Assembly (NCBI RefSeq): GCF_900637055.1
Contig: NZ_LR134338.1
Coordinates: forward strand, 1,434,001-1,498,000
From: Brevibacillus brevis
GTDB taxonomy: Bacteria; Bacillota; Bacilli; Brevibacillales; Brevibacillaceae
DNA: 64,000 nt
Direction of reading: 5' to 3'
Made by a program: the position numbers and the translations under genes. Under the pieces are notes generated by a model. The model had not been told where the DNA came from and ran no database searches. It was given only the letters and a program-made list of their open reading frames with translations. This document shows, in pieces, positions 35,811 to 44,619 of this stretch. Each line of letters opens with the position of its first letter. Positions within the stretch are counted from its first letter, which is position 1.

Positions 35811-37029
35811 GGATGGTGTACAGCTAGCGCTGGATGTTGTAGGACTCATTCCGGGTCTGGGAGAAGTAGCTGACCTGGCGAACGCGGGAATCTCGCTCGC
35901 ACGAGGAGACTATGCAGGAGCGGCGCTATCTCTGGCAGCGTGTATCCCTTTTGCAGGCTGGGCGGCAACCGGAGCCAAGCTGGGAGCAAAGGCGCATAAA
36001 GCACTAAAGGGAACGAAAGCGGGACAGAAAGTGCTCGAGGTAGCAGACTCAGCGGCGGATGTTGTGAAGAACGTAGCAAATGCCGTCGAAAGTACCGTCG
36101 GGAAGGTCTGGACGGCTGCCCGCAAAACACTAGACGAGATGGATGTGGTGCAAGCCGTCCAGCGAATCAAGGAGCAGTTGCACGCTAGCGTCATGGCCGC
36201 AAAAGATGCAGTCATCAGCAAGGCTACACAGATGAAAGAACAGCTCAAGCAAAAGGCTAGGAAGCTGCGCGATGATATGCAAGAAGGTTTGCAGAATTTA
36301 GCGGATAGTTTAGGCCCTCAGTTACAATCGGCGGAAGGGTTTCCAATAAAATTCTCGAATAAAAAAGATGTAGTGGAGCTTCCAAGAACCGAGAATCAGC
36401 GGAAGTGGGATGAGACTTTTGGACGACCCAATGAGCCGAGACCGAATCAAAAGCCGCCGGAGAAGCCGCCTGAGGGTGAGAAACCACCAGAGACTGAGGG
36501 GACGGGTAAACCAAATTTATCAAGCGGTGATTTAGGAGAACTATTAGGTAGTGGGGGTAATAAGAATGTGTACGCCTATGGGGAGGATAAAGCTGTAGGG
36601 GTTCTAAAAGACGGTAAGCCACAAAAGCTAATTACAGAAGAGTTGGGTTTGTTAAACAAACTTGATGAGCTAGGATTACCGACAGTAAATGGACGCTCAA
36701 TTTTTGTTGATGGAAAAGATGCCCTTATGTTTGACAGGTTTGCACAAGGTTCCAAAGATATAGTAAAATTACATGATGGTAAGGTGCAAATAGTTGGAGA
36801 ATCATCATTATTGAATCAACGAAGTATTGAGGATTTAACTGCTATAAGAAAAATAATGGTTGAAAAGAAGATCAAGATTAATGATTTGCAGTTTCTAATT
36901 GGAAAAGATGGAAGAGTAGTAGTTGCTGATCCCCTAAACGTAGAAGTAGGTAAAAAAGTAAAACCATCAAAAAATAATCTAAGAATGATTGATTTGCTTA
37001 TAGAATCCGCCAGGAAAAATTCAAAATAA
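34270..37029 (+). CDS. evolved VgrG with C-terminal kinase-fold toxin domain
   Basis: A 919-residue effector from ATG 34270 (GAGGGGG upstream). Order: VgrG spike (1-470, with QYQETDWQFLKRLASRF), an acidic glutamate-rich linker (about 490-515), an alanine/glycine-rich amphipathic region (520-690) that may need a chaperone or enter membranes, a proline-rich hinge (EKPPEGEKPPETEGTGK) and a 160-residue toxin. The toxin has GSGGNKNVYAYG followed by KAVGVLK, then KINDLQFLIGKDGRVVVADP; these resemble the P-loop, ATP lysine, catalytic loop and DFG-equivalent of a kinase/HipA-like fold. Target unknown. Base use turns AT-rich exactly at the toxin. Cognate immunity is the next gene. Confidence 0.85.
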   Translation: MNTTEKLAGYENIQLVSPFEIQSLQDVRIVKKVNEHARLFVTAIIPEEKSDRYIEMATSEDTVALNLVENGSLTKTLFKGLVDSVSVNFVHGVYHLELEAVSHTQRMDGQRKMRSFQHKQMTYASLLDEITKDYPGSDYLDHASNGAPLGTIAIQYQETDWQFLKRLASRFGSILVAEAVADTPKFWFGLPEGRTAQLTDASYTISKRLSPYMETTENGYAAGMSENDFLTYEVESGQVLQLGDRVNYQGKELVVAGSTTRIDHALLIHTYQLMPEAGIRQNPIRNDDICGAALEGKIIDIQKDTVKIHLDIDPKQPKAEASWFPYATVYSAEGNSGFHCMPQMGDSVKLYFSTPDEEGAMAVSSVRKGGGSTAKTGNPGIKYWGTNFGKELMMGGKELVLTAKESKEGNIFIKLHEEDGIEIHSMHPIVFTSEKDMEITSDTKVEIKAKEAIYLMCSTSSMILDGEVDLQAPKIEMVGLTKAPVVVEDLPQEEEEVVEEEQQEEEESGWGGFLDGVQLALDVVGLIPGLGEVADLANAGISLARGDYAGAALSLAACIPFAGWAATGAKLGAKAHKALKGTKAGQKVLEVADSAADVVKNVANAVESTVGKVWTAARKTLDEMDVVQAVQRIKEQLHASVMAAKDAVISKATQMKEQLKQKARKLRDDMQEGLQNLADSLGPQLQSAEGFPIKFSNKKDVVELPRTENQRKWDETFGRPNEPRPNQKPPEKPPEGEKPPETEGTGKPNLSSGDLGELLGSGGNKNVYAYGEDKAVGVLKDGKPQKLITEELGLLNKLDELGLPTVNGRSIFVDGKDALMFDRFAQGSKDIVKLHDGKVQIVGESSLLNQRSIEDLTAIRKIMVEKKIKINDLQFLIGKDGRVVVADPLNVEVGKKVKPSKNNLRMIDLLIESARKNSK

Positions 37030-37053
37030 CGTATTGAATTTAGGAGAGTGTTT

Positions 37054-37641
37054 ATGGATAACGAGTTGCGAGACGGATCCTCAATTCCATCTGATAGGAT
37101 TAAGTTGTTACAGATTATTAAAAATGAAAAGCTTAGCAAGTTAATAAGATTTAGCTGGTGGGAAAGCGAAGAATCAATGGAACAATGTGAGATTGCACAA
37201 GATGAAGTGTTCTCTCTAACTGCTGGACCTCTACTGCTATATTTTGAATCAGGGTTAGTAATTGGAGCAGCTAGTGACCCTTCAAGAAATTCGGTTATTT
37301 TATGGGTTGAAAAAGATGATACCGGGTATATTAAAGACGAATCTATTGAAAATGACACTGATTTATATCCAATTGATGCTGAGGATAAAATATATAGTAG
37401 TCCTTATTGGGGTCAAATAGTAGGGCAGAATATAAAAGAAATAAATATAATAAAGCGCGATCCCCAAAATGCTCTGTTTGAAGAATTACCAAATGAAGTT
37501 GGTCTAGAGATAGTAATGGAAAATGATATGAAATTTATATTGTCCCATGGATTACACGATGATTCAGACGATTTCTCTGTATTAACAACTTCACAATTAG
37601 AAGTAGATTTAATAGCGAGCCTAAAGTGGTTCGCCTGCTAA
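37054..37641 (+). CDS. candidate immunity protein for the kinase-fold toxin
   Basis: A 195-residue acidic soluble protein with no signal peptide, from ATG 37054 behind AGGAGAG, only 24 bases after the toxin stop. Its AT content matches the toxin domain rather than the VgrG part, so they probably moved together. Features such as RFSWWESEESMEQCE and SWK-like tail do not place it in a named family. Function is inferred from position only. Confidence 0.65.
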   Translation: MDNELRDGSSIPSDRIKLLQIIKNEKLSKLIRFSWWESEESMEQCEIAQDEVFSLTAGPLLLYFESGLVIGAASDPSRNSVILWVEKDDTGYIKDESIENDTDLYPIDAEDKIYSSPYWGQIVGQNIKEINIIKRDPQNALFEELPNEVGLEIVMENDMKFILSHGLHDDSDDFSVLTTSQLEVDLIASLKWFAC

Positions 37642-37689
37642 TAATTTTTGTTTGTATTGCGCGGTTTGGTGAGTCTGTTAATCATTTTG

Positions 37690-37850
37690 TTTAAACTTGG
37701 TTTACAATCCCAACAACAAGATCGTACAATACAACCATCAAACCAAACACTAAATAATTCAAACACTTGATAAAATGATAAACTTTCAAAGCTCTTTCCA
37801 ACTTGTTTTATGAGTAGGAATGAGCTTTTTTTGCATGTTCAAAATCAAAG
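37690..37850 (+). repeat. cargo-end repeat with terminator, copy A
   Basis: AT-rich segment (AACAACAAGATCGTACAA ... ACCAAACAC ... AACTTTCAAAG) ending in a terminator: AAAGCTCTTTCC (37788-37799) pairs with GGAATGAGCTTT (37817-37828), then Ts and TGCATGTTCAAAATCAAA. Related segments follow three other toxin/immunity units (43410, 44620, 45425). Confidence 0.8.
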
Positions 37851-37863
37851 GAGGAAAAGGAAA

Positions 37864-38172
37864 ATGGCGAAACAAGCACAAAAAGTAGAGGAAACATTGG
37901 GTTTGATTGCTCAGGTCCAAGCAGAGTATCGGCTTTCAGAGTTACGGATACGGCGTATGCTAATGCGTATTCAGCAGGAGGAACAGAAGGACAAGTCTGA
38001 CCCTGCTGAAATCAGAGCGATGGAAGATGCGATCACCAAAGTGCAGATGAATGTTGCGGCACTTATTCGGGAGAACGGCAAGCTCAGGGATATGCAGAAG
38101 CAGAAAAGTGATGGCTCGTTAGACCAGTTGGTCGAGATACTGCAACAAGCGAGAAGCAAGTTTCAAGGATGA
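37864..38172 (+). CDS. small coiled-coil protein, unknown
   Basis: A 102-residue charged helical protein (EYRLSELRIRRMLMRIQQEE ... DQLVEILQQARSKFQ) with heptad-like spacing, probably a coiled coil. ATG 37864 is chosen because AAAGGAGG lies upstream; the frame is open further 5' through the repeat, but that part is not protein-like. It lies just upstream of a broken serine recombinase and may belong to the same inserted element. Confidence 0.55.
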   Translation: MAKQAQKVEETLGLIAQVQAEYRLSELRIRRMLMRIQQEEQKDKSDPAEIRAMEDAITKVQMNVAALIRENGKLRDMQKQKSDGSLDQLVEILQQARSKFQG

Positions 38173-38305
38173 AGACAGGAGCAGACAGAGCACACGCTTT
38201 GTTTCGCTCCTTTTTACTACCGCAGAAGGCGTGGCATCTAAAAATGAATGTAAAAATGTCTTACCACGATCACGGTTAACGAGCGGCAAAAAGGATAAAG
38301 AGGGT

Positions 38306-38360
38306 TGTAAATGCCTTCCGTAAGGTCGTATGGTGTTACAAAAAACAGGAGGCATTTACA
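38306..38360 (+). promoter_or_regulatory. inverted repeat that masks the recombinase ribosome site
   Basis: TGTAAATGCCT (38306-38316) and AGGCATTTACA (38350-38360) are perfect inverted copies. The right arm contains part of the AGGAGG ribosome site and the first base of the ATG of the recombinase gene, so the folded mRNA would hide both. It could also be an operator or recombination site. Confidence 0.65.
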
Positions 38361-39168
38361 TGAAGGAAACGAAGGTCAAGAAATGGGTAGGCTATGTGCG
38401 TATCTCCTCGGACAGTCAGATGGAGAACACATCAATCAGTGAACAGGTAAGGCAGATTGAAGCGTTTTGCGTGAGTCAGGGCTGGCAACTGGCAGCGATC
38501 TTCAAGGACGAAGGTATTAGCGGCAATACCAAGGAACGGGCAGGCTATCAGGAAATGCTACGATACATTCAAGAGTCGGAGAATGAAATTAGCGGCATTG
38601 TCGTCACGAAGGCAGACCGAATTCATAGACGGTTGACCATCTGCTGGATTTGATTGAGGAAGAGCTGGAGCCAAACGGAATGGCTTTCATTAGCGTCACT
38701 GAACGTATGGACACTTCTACTCCACAAGGTATGATCTTCCTGCAGATGATTGGAGGCTTTGCGGAGTTTGAACGGAAGATTATTAACGAGCGCACGAAAA
38801 GCGGACGGATTGCCACCGCTAGAAAGAATCTATACGCTGGCGGCGGTGTTCCTTACGGCTACAGATTACTGAACGGAAAAGTGGTTCAGGATGAGCAACA
38901 AGCCAGCACCGTAAAGTGCATCTTTCGAGAATATGTGGAGGGAACGAACCCTTACCGCATCGCCAAGCTGTTAAACAAAGCCGGAATTCCAACCAAAACA
39001 GGCAAGGCATGGACGGTCGTTCAAGTGCAGAATGTACTAGGTAACGAAACTTATACGGGCTACAATACCTATAACGGGCAAAAAGAGCAGAATGGCATTA
39101 GACAAAAAGACGTATTCCCACGAATCATTAGCCGTCAGTTGTGGAACAAGGCAAGACAGGTTAGCTAA
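38360..39168 (+). pseudogene. serine recombinase/resolvase, frameshifted
   Basis: The 5' part encodes a resolvase N-terminal catalytic domain (WVGYVRISSDSQ with the nucleophilic serine region, then IFKDEGISGNTKERAGYQEM and VVTKADRIHRR). A missing base near 38635 shifts the frame; the continuation (LLDLIEEELEPNGMAFISV, TSTPQGMIFLQMIGGFAEFER, then a Recombinase domain with GVPYGYRL and NVLGNETYTGYNTYNGQK) is intact to 39168. At about 270 residues in total it is a short member lacking the usual long C-terminal zinc/coiled-coil region. Inactive as it stands. It probably mobilised the segment inserted in the cargo island. Confidence 0.85.
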
Positions 39169-39198
39169 TCACCACGTAAACATTGGGAGGTTGGATAA

Positions 39199-39369
39199 AT
39201 GAGCGAATACAAAGAACGGATGATGATGTGTTCAGAAGACTACGACGAAATGATTGACATGGCATTAGCTATGAATGACAAGGAATGGTTTGAGGAATTG
39301 GTCAAAATGCAAAAGCGGTTACGTGAGCTAGAGATTGAGATGCGCCGCGAATTAGGCGTACTAGACTAA
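39199..39369 (+). CDS. 56-aa acidic helical protein
   Basis: A short gene: ATG 39199 with GGGAGG 9 bases upstream, ending TAA at 39369. The product (MSEYKERMMMCSEDYDEMID ... VKMQKRLRELEIEMRRELG) is highly charged and helical. It follows the broken recombinase by 30 bases. Small proteins of this kind accompany mobile-element recombinases, but I do not recognise the family. From 39370 to 39760 I see no other convincing gene, only a terminator. Confidence 0.55.
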   Translation: MSEYKERMMMCSEDYDEMIDMALAMNDKEWFEELVKMQKRLRELEIEMRRELGVLD

Positions 39370-39608
39370 GATACGAGCATACTTCACAGCAGACCAACGA
39401 GAACAGGGCGAGATGACGTTCTCATGTAGGATTACCACAAATGACACCGGAGAAGGGAGAAACAAACGAGATCGCCCCTGCTCCCAGGGTCATACGTTTG
39501 TGTCATACGTTATTGTTGACTCCAAGAAAAGCATGTGTCATAATCTCCCTACAGTATCCCATTGTGTTTCAGCGGATATTGCTAACTTGGTAAACTTCAA
39601 CTCTTAAA

Positions 39609-39647
39609 GCACTTGATTGCCTGTAATGGGCGACAAGTGCCTTTTTG
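39609..39647 (+). terminator. terminator in the inserted segment
   Basis: GCACTTG (39609-39615) pairs with CAAGTGC (39634-39640), followed by CTTTTTG. Confidence 0.7.
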
Positions 39648-39762
39648 CGTTTAACGGGCTGAAAACGGACTACGCCCGATAATTACTTAATTAGTCGAGT
39701 AAGTGTACATTTTTACAATCGCTGAAGCCAAAAAGCGTATAAGAACGGGAGTGTAGCGTGTG

Positions 39763-40585
39763 ATGGAGGCAGCCGTATCTATCGACAAATTTGTGATGGA
39801 GTACAAGGATGTGCCGCTTTCCGTATATTACGGGTTGATGAGAGGCGGCGATGATCGGTTATCAAACAAAAGAAACGGTGTATTGGGGCGAATACTGCTA
39901 CGAGTTGCATATACGGAACGCGAACAGAGATTACCTGCATGTATTTTACAAGAATTTTAGGGAGACGGTGGGACATTTACATACTTTGCGGCTAGAGACA
40001 CGCCTCGAACATTACTTGCAGTTTCATGAGTTGCTGGAACCGATACGTAATGTTGCGAGCAGTATGTATTTTGTTAGCTGTGATGTGGCGTATGATGTGC
40101 GTACCCCATTGGAACATGTGATGGTGATTCCAATGCATGGAAGGAGAAAAATGACTCATGAAGGAACAACGAGGTATTTCGGATTGCCGCATCAGCGCAA
40201 GACAAACGGATATTGCCGCATTTACGATAAAAGGCTGGAGCTATGGGAAAGGCAAAAGATCATGCTTGATCACGAGTTGAGCCGCATTGAAATTGTATAC
40301 AAACCAGACCAGAAAATACTGCTGACGGATGTGAACGTGCATCCACCAGAGCAGAACAAACAATATTTTGCAGCAGTGGTGCCAGATTGGAGCGAACTCC
40401 CTAAAAGACGGCTAGAACAGATTCGCAATTTGAGGGACGGAGTAGATATGTATGATCGCCGTATACGAACAGCGGTAAAAGAAACCCTTGCCGCCCAGTA
40501 TCACGTAGATTTCAACCGGTTAGCAAGGGAACAATGGGAATCGCTAGTTGAAGTACCTTGTACGGCATTGCTGGGGGCAGCGTAG
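39763..40585 (+). pseudogene. replication-initiator-like protein, split by a frameshift
   Basis: A first frame from ATG 39763 (MEAAVSIDKFVMEYKDVPL) has to join a second frame from about 39851 (YQTKETVYWGEYCYELHIRN, then SCDVAYDV, TRYFGLPHQRKTNGYCRIYD and ELSRIEIVYKP). Together they give about 270 residues with the look of plasmid or ICE rolling-circle-type initiators (Rep_trans / replication initiation factor), including conserved basic and tyrosine-rich stretches. The two parts are one base out of phase. It is probably a dead relic of an integrated plasmid; programmed frameshifting cannot be excluded. Confidence 0.55.
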
Positions 40586-40740
40586 ACCGCAGATTCAACA
40601 GCGACAGGTGTAATGATTTCGCATATACAGTATACGATCTTCCTACAGACGAAAACGACAATGAAATACGGGTTGTTCAGATTTTGGAGAATATCGTATA
40701 CTACGCATCACTGTTTCTTGTAGGTGTACAGGAGGGTTGA

Positions 40741-40925
40741 AAAATAATTTTTCTCGGCGCTTAAAAAACAGCAAGATTTTGATATATGTCCATCAGACGA
40801 TGCAGAAGGAAAGCATGGATTGGCTAGCGTCCCGTTGCGGGCTGCGTTAGCAGCTAACGCTTGAACTGAGGTTGCCGACGTGTTTTCATCAAGCATTGTA
40901 CTTGCTGGATCGAAGGAAGGATGAC
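40741..40925 (+). ncRNA. IS110 left non-coding end, candidate bridge-RNA region
   Basis: In IS110-group elements the non-coding stretch 5' of the transposase encodes the bridge (seeker) RNA that pairs with target and donor. Here a compact hairpin GCGTTAG-CAG-CTAACGC lies at 40844-40860 within a structured, GC-richer segment. I cannot define the element's left boundary or the guide loops from one copy. The wider gap 40586-40925 holds no other convincing gene. Confidence 0.4.
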
Positions 40926-42161
40926 ATGCATTACAAAGCGAAGCATATTTATATTGGCATTGACTTACATAAGAAAACTCATACAGCGGTGGTGGTCAAT
41001 TGCTGGCACGAGAAACTGGGTGAGGTTACATTTGAAAACAAACCATCGGCATTCCTAGAACTGATTGCATTTGTGAAGCAGTTTAAGAAGCGTGGAATTA
41101 CGCCGATCTATGGATTAGAAGACGTAGGCGGCTATGGTCGTGCGCTGGCGGTGTACTTGCTAGAGCAGAAGCAACAGGTAAAAGAGGTCAACTCTGCCCT
41201 ATCGTATGCCGAACGCAAGAGCAATCCCATCGTGCAAAAGAGCGATAGCTGGGATGCGGAATGTGTAGCAAAAATCCTGCTAAACAAGCTAGACATATTG
41301 CCCGACGCAAACCCGTAGGACGTATACTGGACGATTGGTCAATTGGTGACGAGGAGGAATGGCTTGATTAAGGCATTGACCTCCCTTAAAAACCAATTGC
41401 ACATGCAGCTCAGTTACCACTATCCAAGCTACAAAAAGTTTTTTAGCGAGCTGGATGGCAAATGTGCATTAGCATTTTGGCACAAGTACCCATCGCCTTA
41501 TTTGTTGAAAGACGAGACGGCAGAAACGCTGGCTCATTTTCTGCGGTTGACCAGCAACAACGCCTGTTCAACACGGAAAGCAGAGCAATTACTAACGTGG
41601 ATTCAGGCAGATGGCGATACCACCCGAACGTATCAGGAGCAGCGTGACTTCCTCATTCGGAGCCATGTCCGAGACATCCGGTTCAACAAGAGGGAAATCG
41701 CCCGAGTGGAAGGCGAATTAGATAATATGATGAAGCAACTCGATCTTCAATTGGAGACGATGCCAGGTATAGATTTGGTCACATCTTCCGCATTGGTAGC
41801 TGAAATAGGTGATATACACCGATTTGCTAGTGCAGATAAGCTGGCTCGTTTTGCTGGAATTGCCCCTGTAAAAATTGGTTCAGGCGGTAAGCATGTCAAT
41901 CTGAAAAGCAGACAGGGGAATCGAGTACTGCATGGACTGTTTTACAACCTTGCTGTTCAACAAGTTCAAGTTTCAAAAGGCAGCAAGAAGCCGCGCAATC
42001 CCCTGTTCTACGAATACTTCAACCGTAAGAAAGAAGAAGGTAAAACGCCAACACAAGCCTTGGTTTGTGTAATGCGGCGGTTAGTTAACATTATCTACGG
42101 CATGATGAAGCACAAGACAGCGTTCCGTCTCTCCGAACAAACTGAACAACAGGCAAGCTAA
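40926..42161 (+). pseudogene. IS110-family transposase interrupted by an in-frame amber codon
   Basis: N-terminal RuvC-like DEDD domain: IYIGIDLHKKTHTAVVVN, YGLEDVGGYG, KSDSWDAECVAKIL. C-terminal transposase_20 domain: LETMPGIDLVTSSALVAEIG and RFAGIAPVKIGSGGKHVN, including the serine region. The two halves are in the same frame and separated only by TAG at 41316-41318 within DANP-stop-DVYWTIGQL; relatives usually have a glutamine here, so one C-to-T change explains it. ATG 40926 follows GGAAGG. Otherwise full length (about 411 codons). Confidence 0.9.
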
Positions 42162-42163
42162 TA

Positions 42164-42193
42164 GGTGGTATCGCTAGTATTCTAGCAACCACC
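42164..42193 (+). repeat. stem-loop just 3' of the IS110 gene
   Basis: GGTGGT-ATC-GCTAG-TATT-CTAGC-A-ACCACC, an interrupted palindrome immediately after the transposase stop and before the displaced toxin. It may be part of the IS right end; no T tract follows directly. Confidence 0.5.
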
Positions 42194-42229
42194 GTTACTT
42201 TTCAATAGTTTAGCTTTACAACATAGGGG

Positions 42230-42814
42230 ATGGGTAATGGTACTAATATTCCACCTGCCTTCAAGCAAACTAAATTTGCCAGTTCATATGAAGCTAGATA
42301 TAATCAAACACCTTCACCTGATTATCTAAAAGTTGGTTTTGAAGGAACAAGGGGTGAATCTCTATGTACTCTTAAGCCGCCGCCAGACCCTCAATTGAAA
42401 AGAATATTAGATGAAGCCGGTATTGATGGTATACAATATAAAAATGCTGTTCCCGATTTTTCACCAGTGGCAAAAGCACAAGTAGAAATTGAGTATATGC
42501 TCGGTGGAAAGGGGACTTATGGAGGGAAAGCTAGACGAGAAAATTTTATTCAATCAGACCAAAAATTAGCCGAACAACTAAATAATTCTCCTGAATTAGC
42601 ACGTCAATTCGGGATGGAGTCTGGTAGAATTAGTGCTAAAGATGTAAAGGTTTATCGAGAAAAAAACAAATTAACATGGCATGAACTAAATGACGTCAAA
42701 ACAATGCAACTTGTACCAACAAATATAAACAGTACATTTGGGCATCTTGGTGGTGTGGGGGAGATTAATGCAGGGGCATTTGAACCTGGAGGATTTGCCA
42801 ATAAACAAAAATAG
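42230..42814 (+). CDS. displaced HNH-nuclease toxin C-terminus
   Basis: A 194-residue domain with no secretion or VgrG part. The N-terminal third (FASSYEARYNQTPSPDYLK, AGIDGIQYKNAVPDFSPVAK) is the usual linker of this toxin class, and the C-terminal third (REKNKLTWHELNDVKTMQLV, then INSTFGHLGGVG) carries the WH-E ... MQLVP ... GH-GG signature of Tox-HNH nucleases. The ATG at 42230 has AGGGGATGGGT nearby but is probably an accidental start: the domain looks cut from a VgrG/Rhs carrier, with IS110 now upstream. Immunity gene follows at 42826. Confidence 0.75.
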   Translation: MGNGTNIPPAFKQTKFASSYEARYNQTPSPDYLKVGFEGTRGESLCTLKPPPDPQLKRILDEAGIDGIQYKNAVPDFSPVAKAQVEIEYMLGGKGTYGGKARRENFIQSDQKLAEQLNNSPELARQFGMESGRISAKDVKVYREKNKLTWHELNDVKTMQLVPTNINSTFGHLGGVGEINAGAFEPGGFANKQK

Positions 42815-42825
42815 GAGATAATAAA

Positions 42826-43293
42826 ATGACAAAAAACGATCCGATTTTTGGTGAACTTGAGTATAAATATAGTTGGTCTAAGGATACCCATATTCATTTT
42901 TTGGGAAAAGAAACTGAGATTGCATTGATGATTGATGGTGAAGAAGATGGCGAGTTTGATGAAGAACAATATACGGCATATCAATCTTTAATGCAAGATT
43001 GGGAGCAATTGCAACAAAGCTTCTTACAACCAATTTTAGACTATTACCAACAAAAGCGACATGAACTCGGTTATGATATTGCATTTAATGAGAATTATCC
43101 CTTAGTTGAAACAACCGACCAACTTCTTGAGATGATTACTTTGGATGGAATTGTTGTTCCATATGGAGATATTAGAGAAGGCCGAGATATTGGAATACTT
43201 TTTAATTGTACATGGGATCAGGAAAATGGCCTGGGACTCCGTTTGTTGAATGAAGAGGTGATTGAAGTAGGGTATCAGGATGTTGCGATTTGA
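42826..43293 (+). CDS. immunity protein (paralogue of the one at 44918)
   Basis: A 155-residue acidic cytoplasmic protein starting 11 bases after the HNH toxin stop behind GGAGATAATAAA. It reads PIFGELEYKYSWSKDTHIHF, EIALMIDGEEDGEFDEEQY, then a helical middle and GILFNCTWDQENGLGLRLLN. The same pattern recurs in the 150-residue protein at 44918, about 60% identical by eye, and in DUF6985-type immunity proteins. It should neutralise the HNH nuclease encoded just upstream. Confidence 0.75.
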   Translation: MTKNDPIFGELEYKYSWSKDTHIHFLGKETEIALMIDGEEDGEFDEEQYTAYQSLMQDWEQLQQSFLQPILDYYQQKRHELGYDIAFNENYPLVETTDQLLEMITLDGIVVPYGDIREGRDIGILFNCTWDQENGLGLRLLNEEVIEVGYQDVAI

Positions 43294-43409
43294 ATGCTTG
43301 GGTATACGGGCTACCTAATGCCGAATAAACCCATTATTTAACCGAGACATATAGCTACTACATAAAATACAGAAAAATATTCTGACAGCAGGGAGAATAC
43401 AATATAACC

Positions 43410-43495
43410 AGCAAACCAAACAATTTGACAAACACTTGATAAACTTTCAAAGGCTTATTCCAACTCGAACGATGAGAGGAATGAGCCTGTTTTGT
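43410..43495 (+). repeat. cargo-end repeat with terminator, copy B
   Basis: Shares ACCAAACA, ACACTTGATAAACTTTCAAAG with copy A and has the hairpin AGGCTTATTCC (43452-43462) / GGAATGAGCCT (43479-43489). It follows the HNH/immunity pair. Confidence 0.75.
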
Positions 43496-43570
43496 ATGGG
43501 ATGGAGGGCATCATCGTCCTAGGGATGGGAAGGAAGAACGGGAGAGAGAAGAGAACAAGAGCAGAGGGAT

Positions 43571-44080
43571 ACTGAGGGGACGGGTAAAAGTGATGCGGAT
43601 GTAAGTGAAGTTAAACCAAAACCATTAGTAGGCGAAGGGGAACAGTTTACAAATGGACGAAAAAATAAATTGAAGCCTAATATTAGGTATAAAACTGGAG
43701 AATAGGATTATTTTTATGAAACAGATAGCCTAGGTAGGATTGGTAAGTTTGAAATGGATAATTTACAATTAACAAAGAGAACAGAAAGATTGTCACACAG
43801 CAAAAATACACCGGGTAAAAATGTAGGACATTTGGCAGGTGATAGATTTGGAGGCTCACCTAAAATTGACAATTTGGTTTCACAATTATCAGAGGTTAAT
43901 CAGAAGAAATATAAGAAAATCGAAAATAAATGGGCTGCGGCTTTGAAAGAAGAACCTCCCAAAAAAGTAACAGTTGATGTTGAAATAGTTTACTCTGGTA
44001 ATAATATGCGTCCGGACAAATTTATTGTTAACTACACTATTGATGGTAAAGCAGCTAGTGCAAAATTTAAAAATTTTTAA
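43571..44080 (+). pseudogene. displaced NS2-type DNA/RNA endonuclease toxin C-terminus with amber codon
   Basis: The frame begins with the 18-base junction sequence shared with the toxin hinge at 36493 (TEGTGK) and runs to 44080. A TAG at 43703-43705 interrupts it between RYKTGE and DYFYETDSLGRI; relatives have tyrosine there. Downstream comes RLSHSKNTPGKNVGHLAGDR FGGS, then the KYKKIENKWAAAL motif of the Endonuclea_NS_2 family (the toxin class of B. subtilis YeeF). There is no start codon with a ribosome site at the junction, so this is a silent cassette. The YezG-like immunity gene follows. Confidence 0.8.
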
Positions 44081-44098
44081 AAGGAGAGGAATGTAGTT

Positions 44099-44554
44099 AT
44101 GAAAGGATTTGAAGAAAGGTTTAGTGAATTGCAAGCAGATATGATATCTATATGTATGGAATATGTGGGAGATAGGGCCAATAAAGTATATGTTTATGCT
44201 TCATGTGAAGAAGATATGATATCGAGTAGTTTCTTTTATTTAATTAATAATAAATATGTAGAGTGTCATAAGTTGAATGATGTATTGGAGGATGGGGACG
44301 AAAGTTATGATGTTTCTACAGAAAGACAGTTTATGGTATTAAATATTATCAATGATAATATAGAAAAAATCGAAGAATTGTGCAAAGAATTTGAAAAAGA
44401 CATGCCAACTGAGATGAAATTAATATATGATGCTACGAGTGGCAAGTTTCAAGCTGAATACAAGTATGATTTAGTGCACACAAATGATGATATAAAAACG
44501 GCTGATGACTTTGCTGATGAATGGTTTGAAGAGATAAAAAGTAAATCTCTTTAA
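44099..44554 (+). CDS. YezG-family immunity protein (DUF600)
   Basis: A 151-residue acidic protein with AGGAGAGG before its ATG: SELQADMISICMEYVGDRAN, VYVYASCEEDMISSSFFYLI, a helical centre, then EMKLIYDATSGKFQAEYKYD and a DFADEWFEEIK tail. This is the YezG family, the cognate antitoxin of YeeF-type NS2 endonucleases, exactly what the decayed toxin upstream encodes. It remains intact although the toxin is broken. Confidence 0.88.
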   Translation: MKGFEERFSELQADMISICMEYVGDRANKVYVYASCEEDMISSSFFYLINNKYVECHKLNDVLEDGDESYDVSTERQFMVLNIINDNIEKIEELCKEFEKDMPTEMKLIYDATSGKFQAEYKYDLVHTNDDIKTADDFADEWFEEIKSKSL

Positions 44555-44619
44555 TGGCTCAACTTAGAAGGCTTGGGTCTCCCAGTCTGTCAAAAATTTT
44601 GAGTATAAATGGCTTACAA

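Noticed and set aside
39413..39607. 64-codon open frame
   Set aside because: No ribosome site, odd composition, and it runs into a terminator; treated as non-coding.
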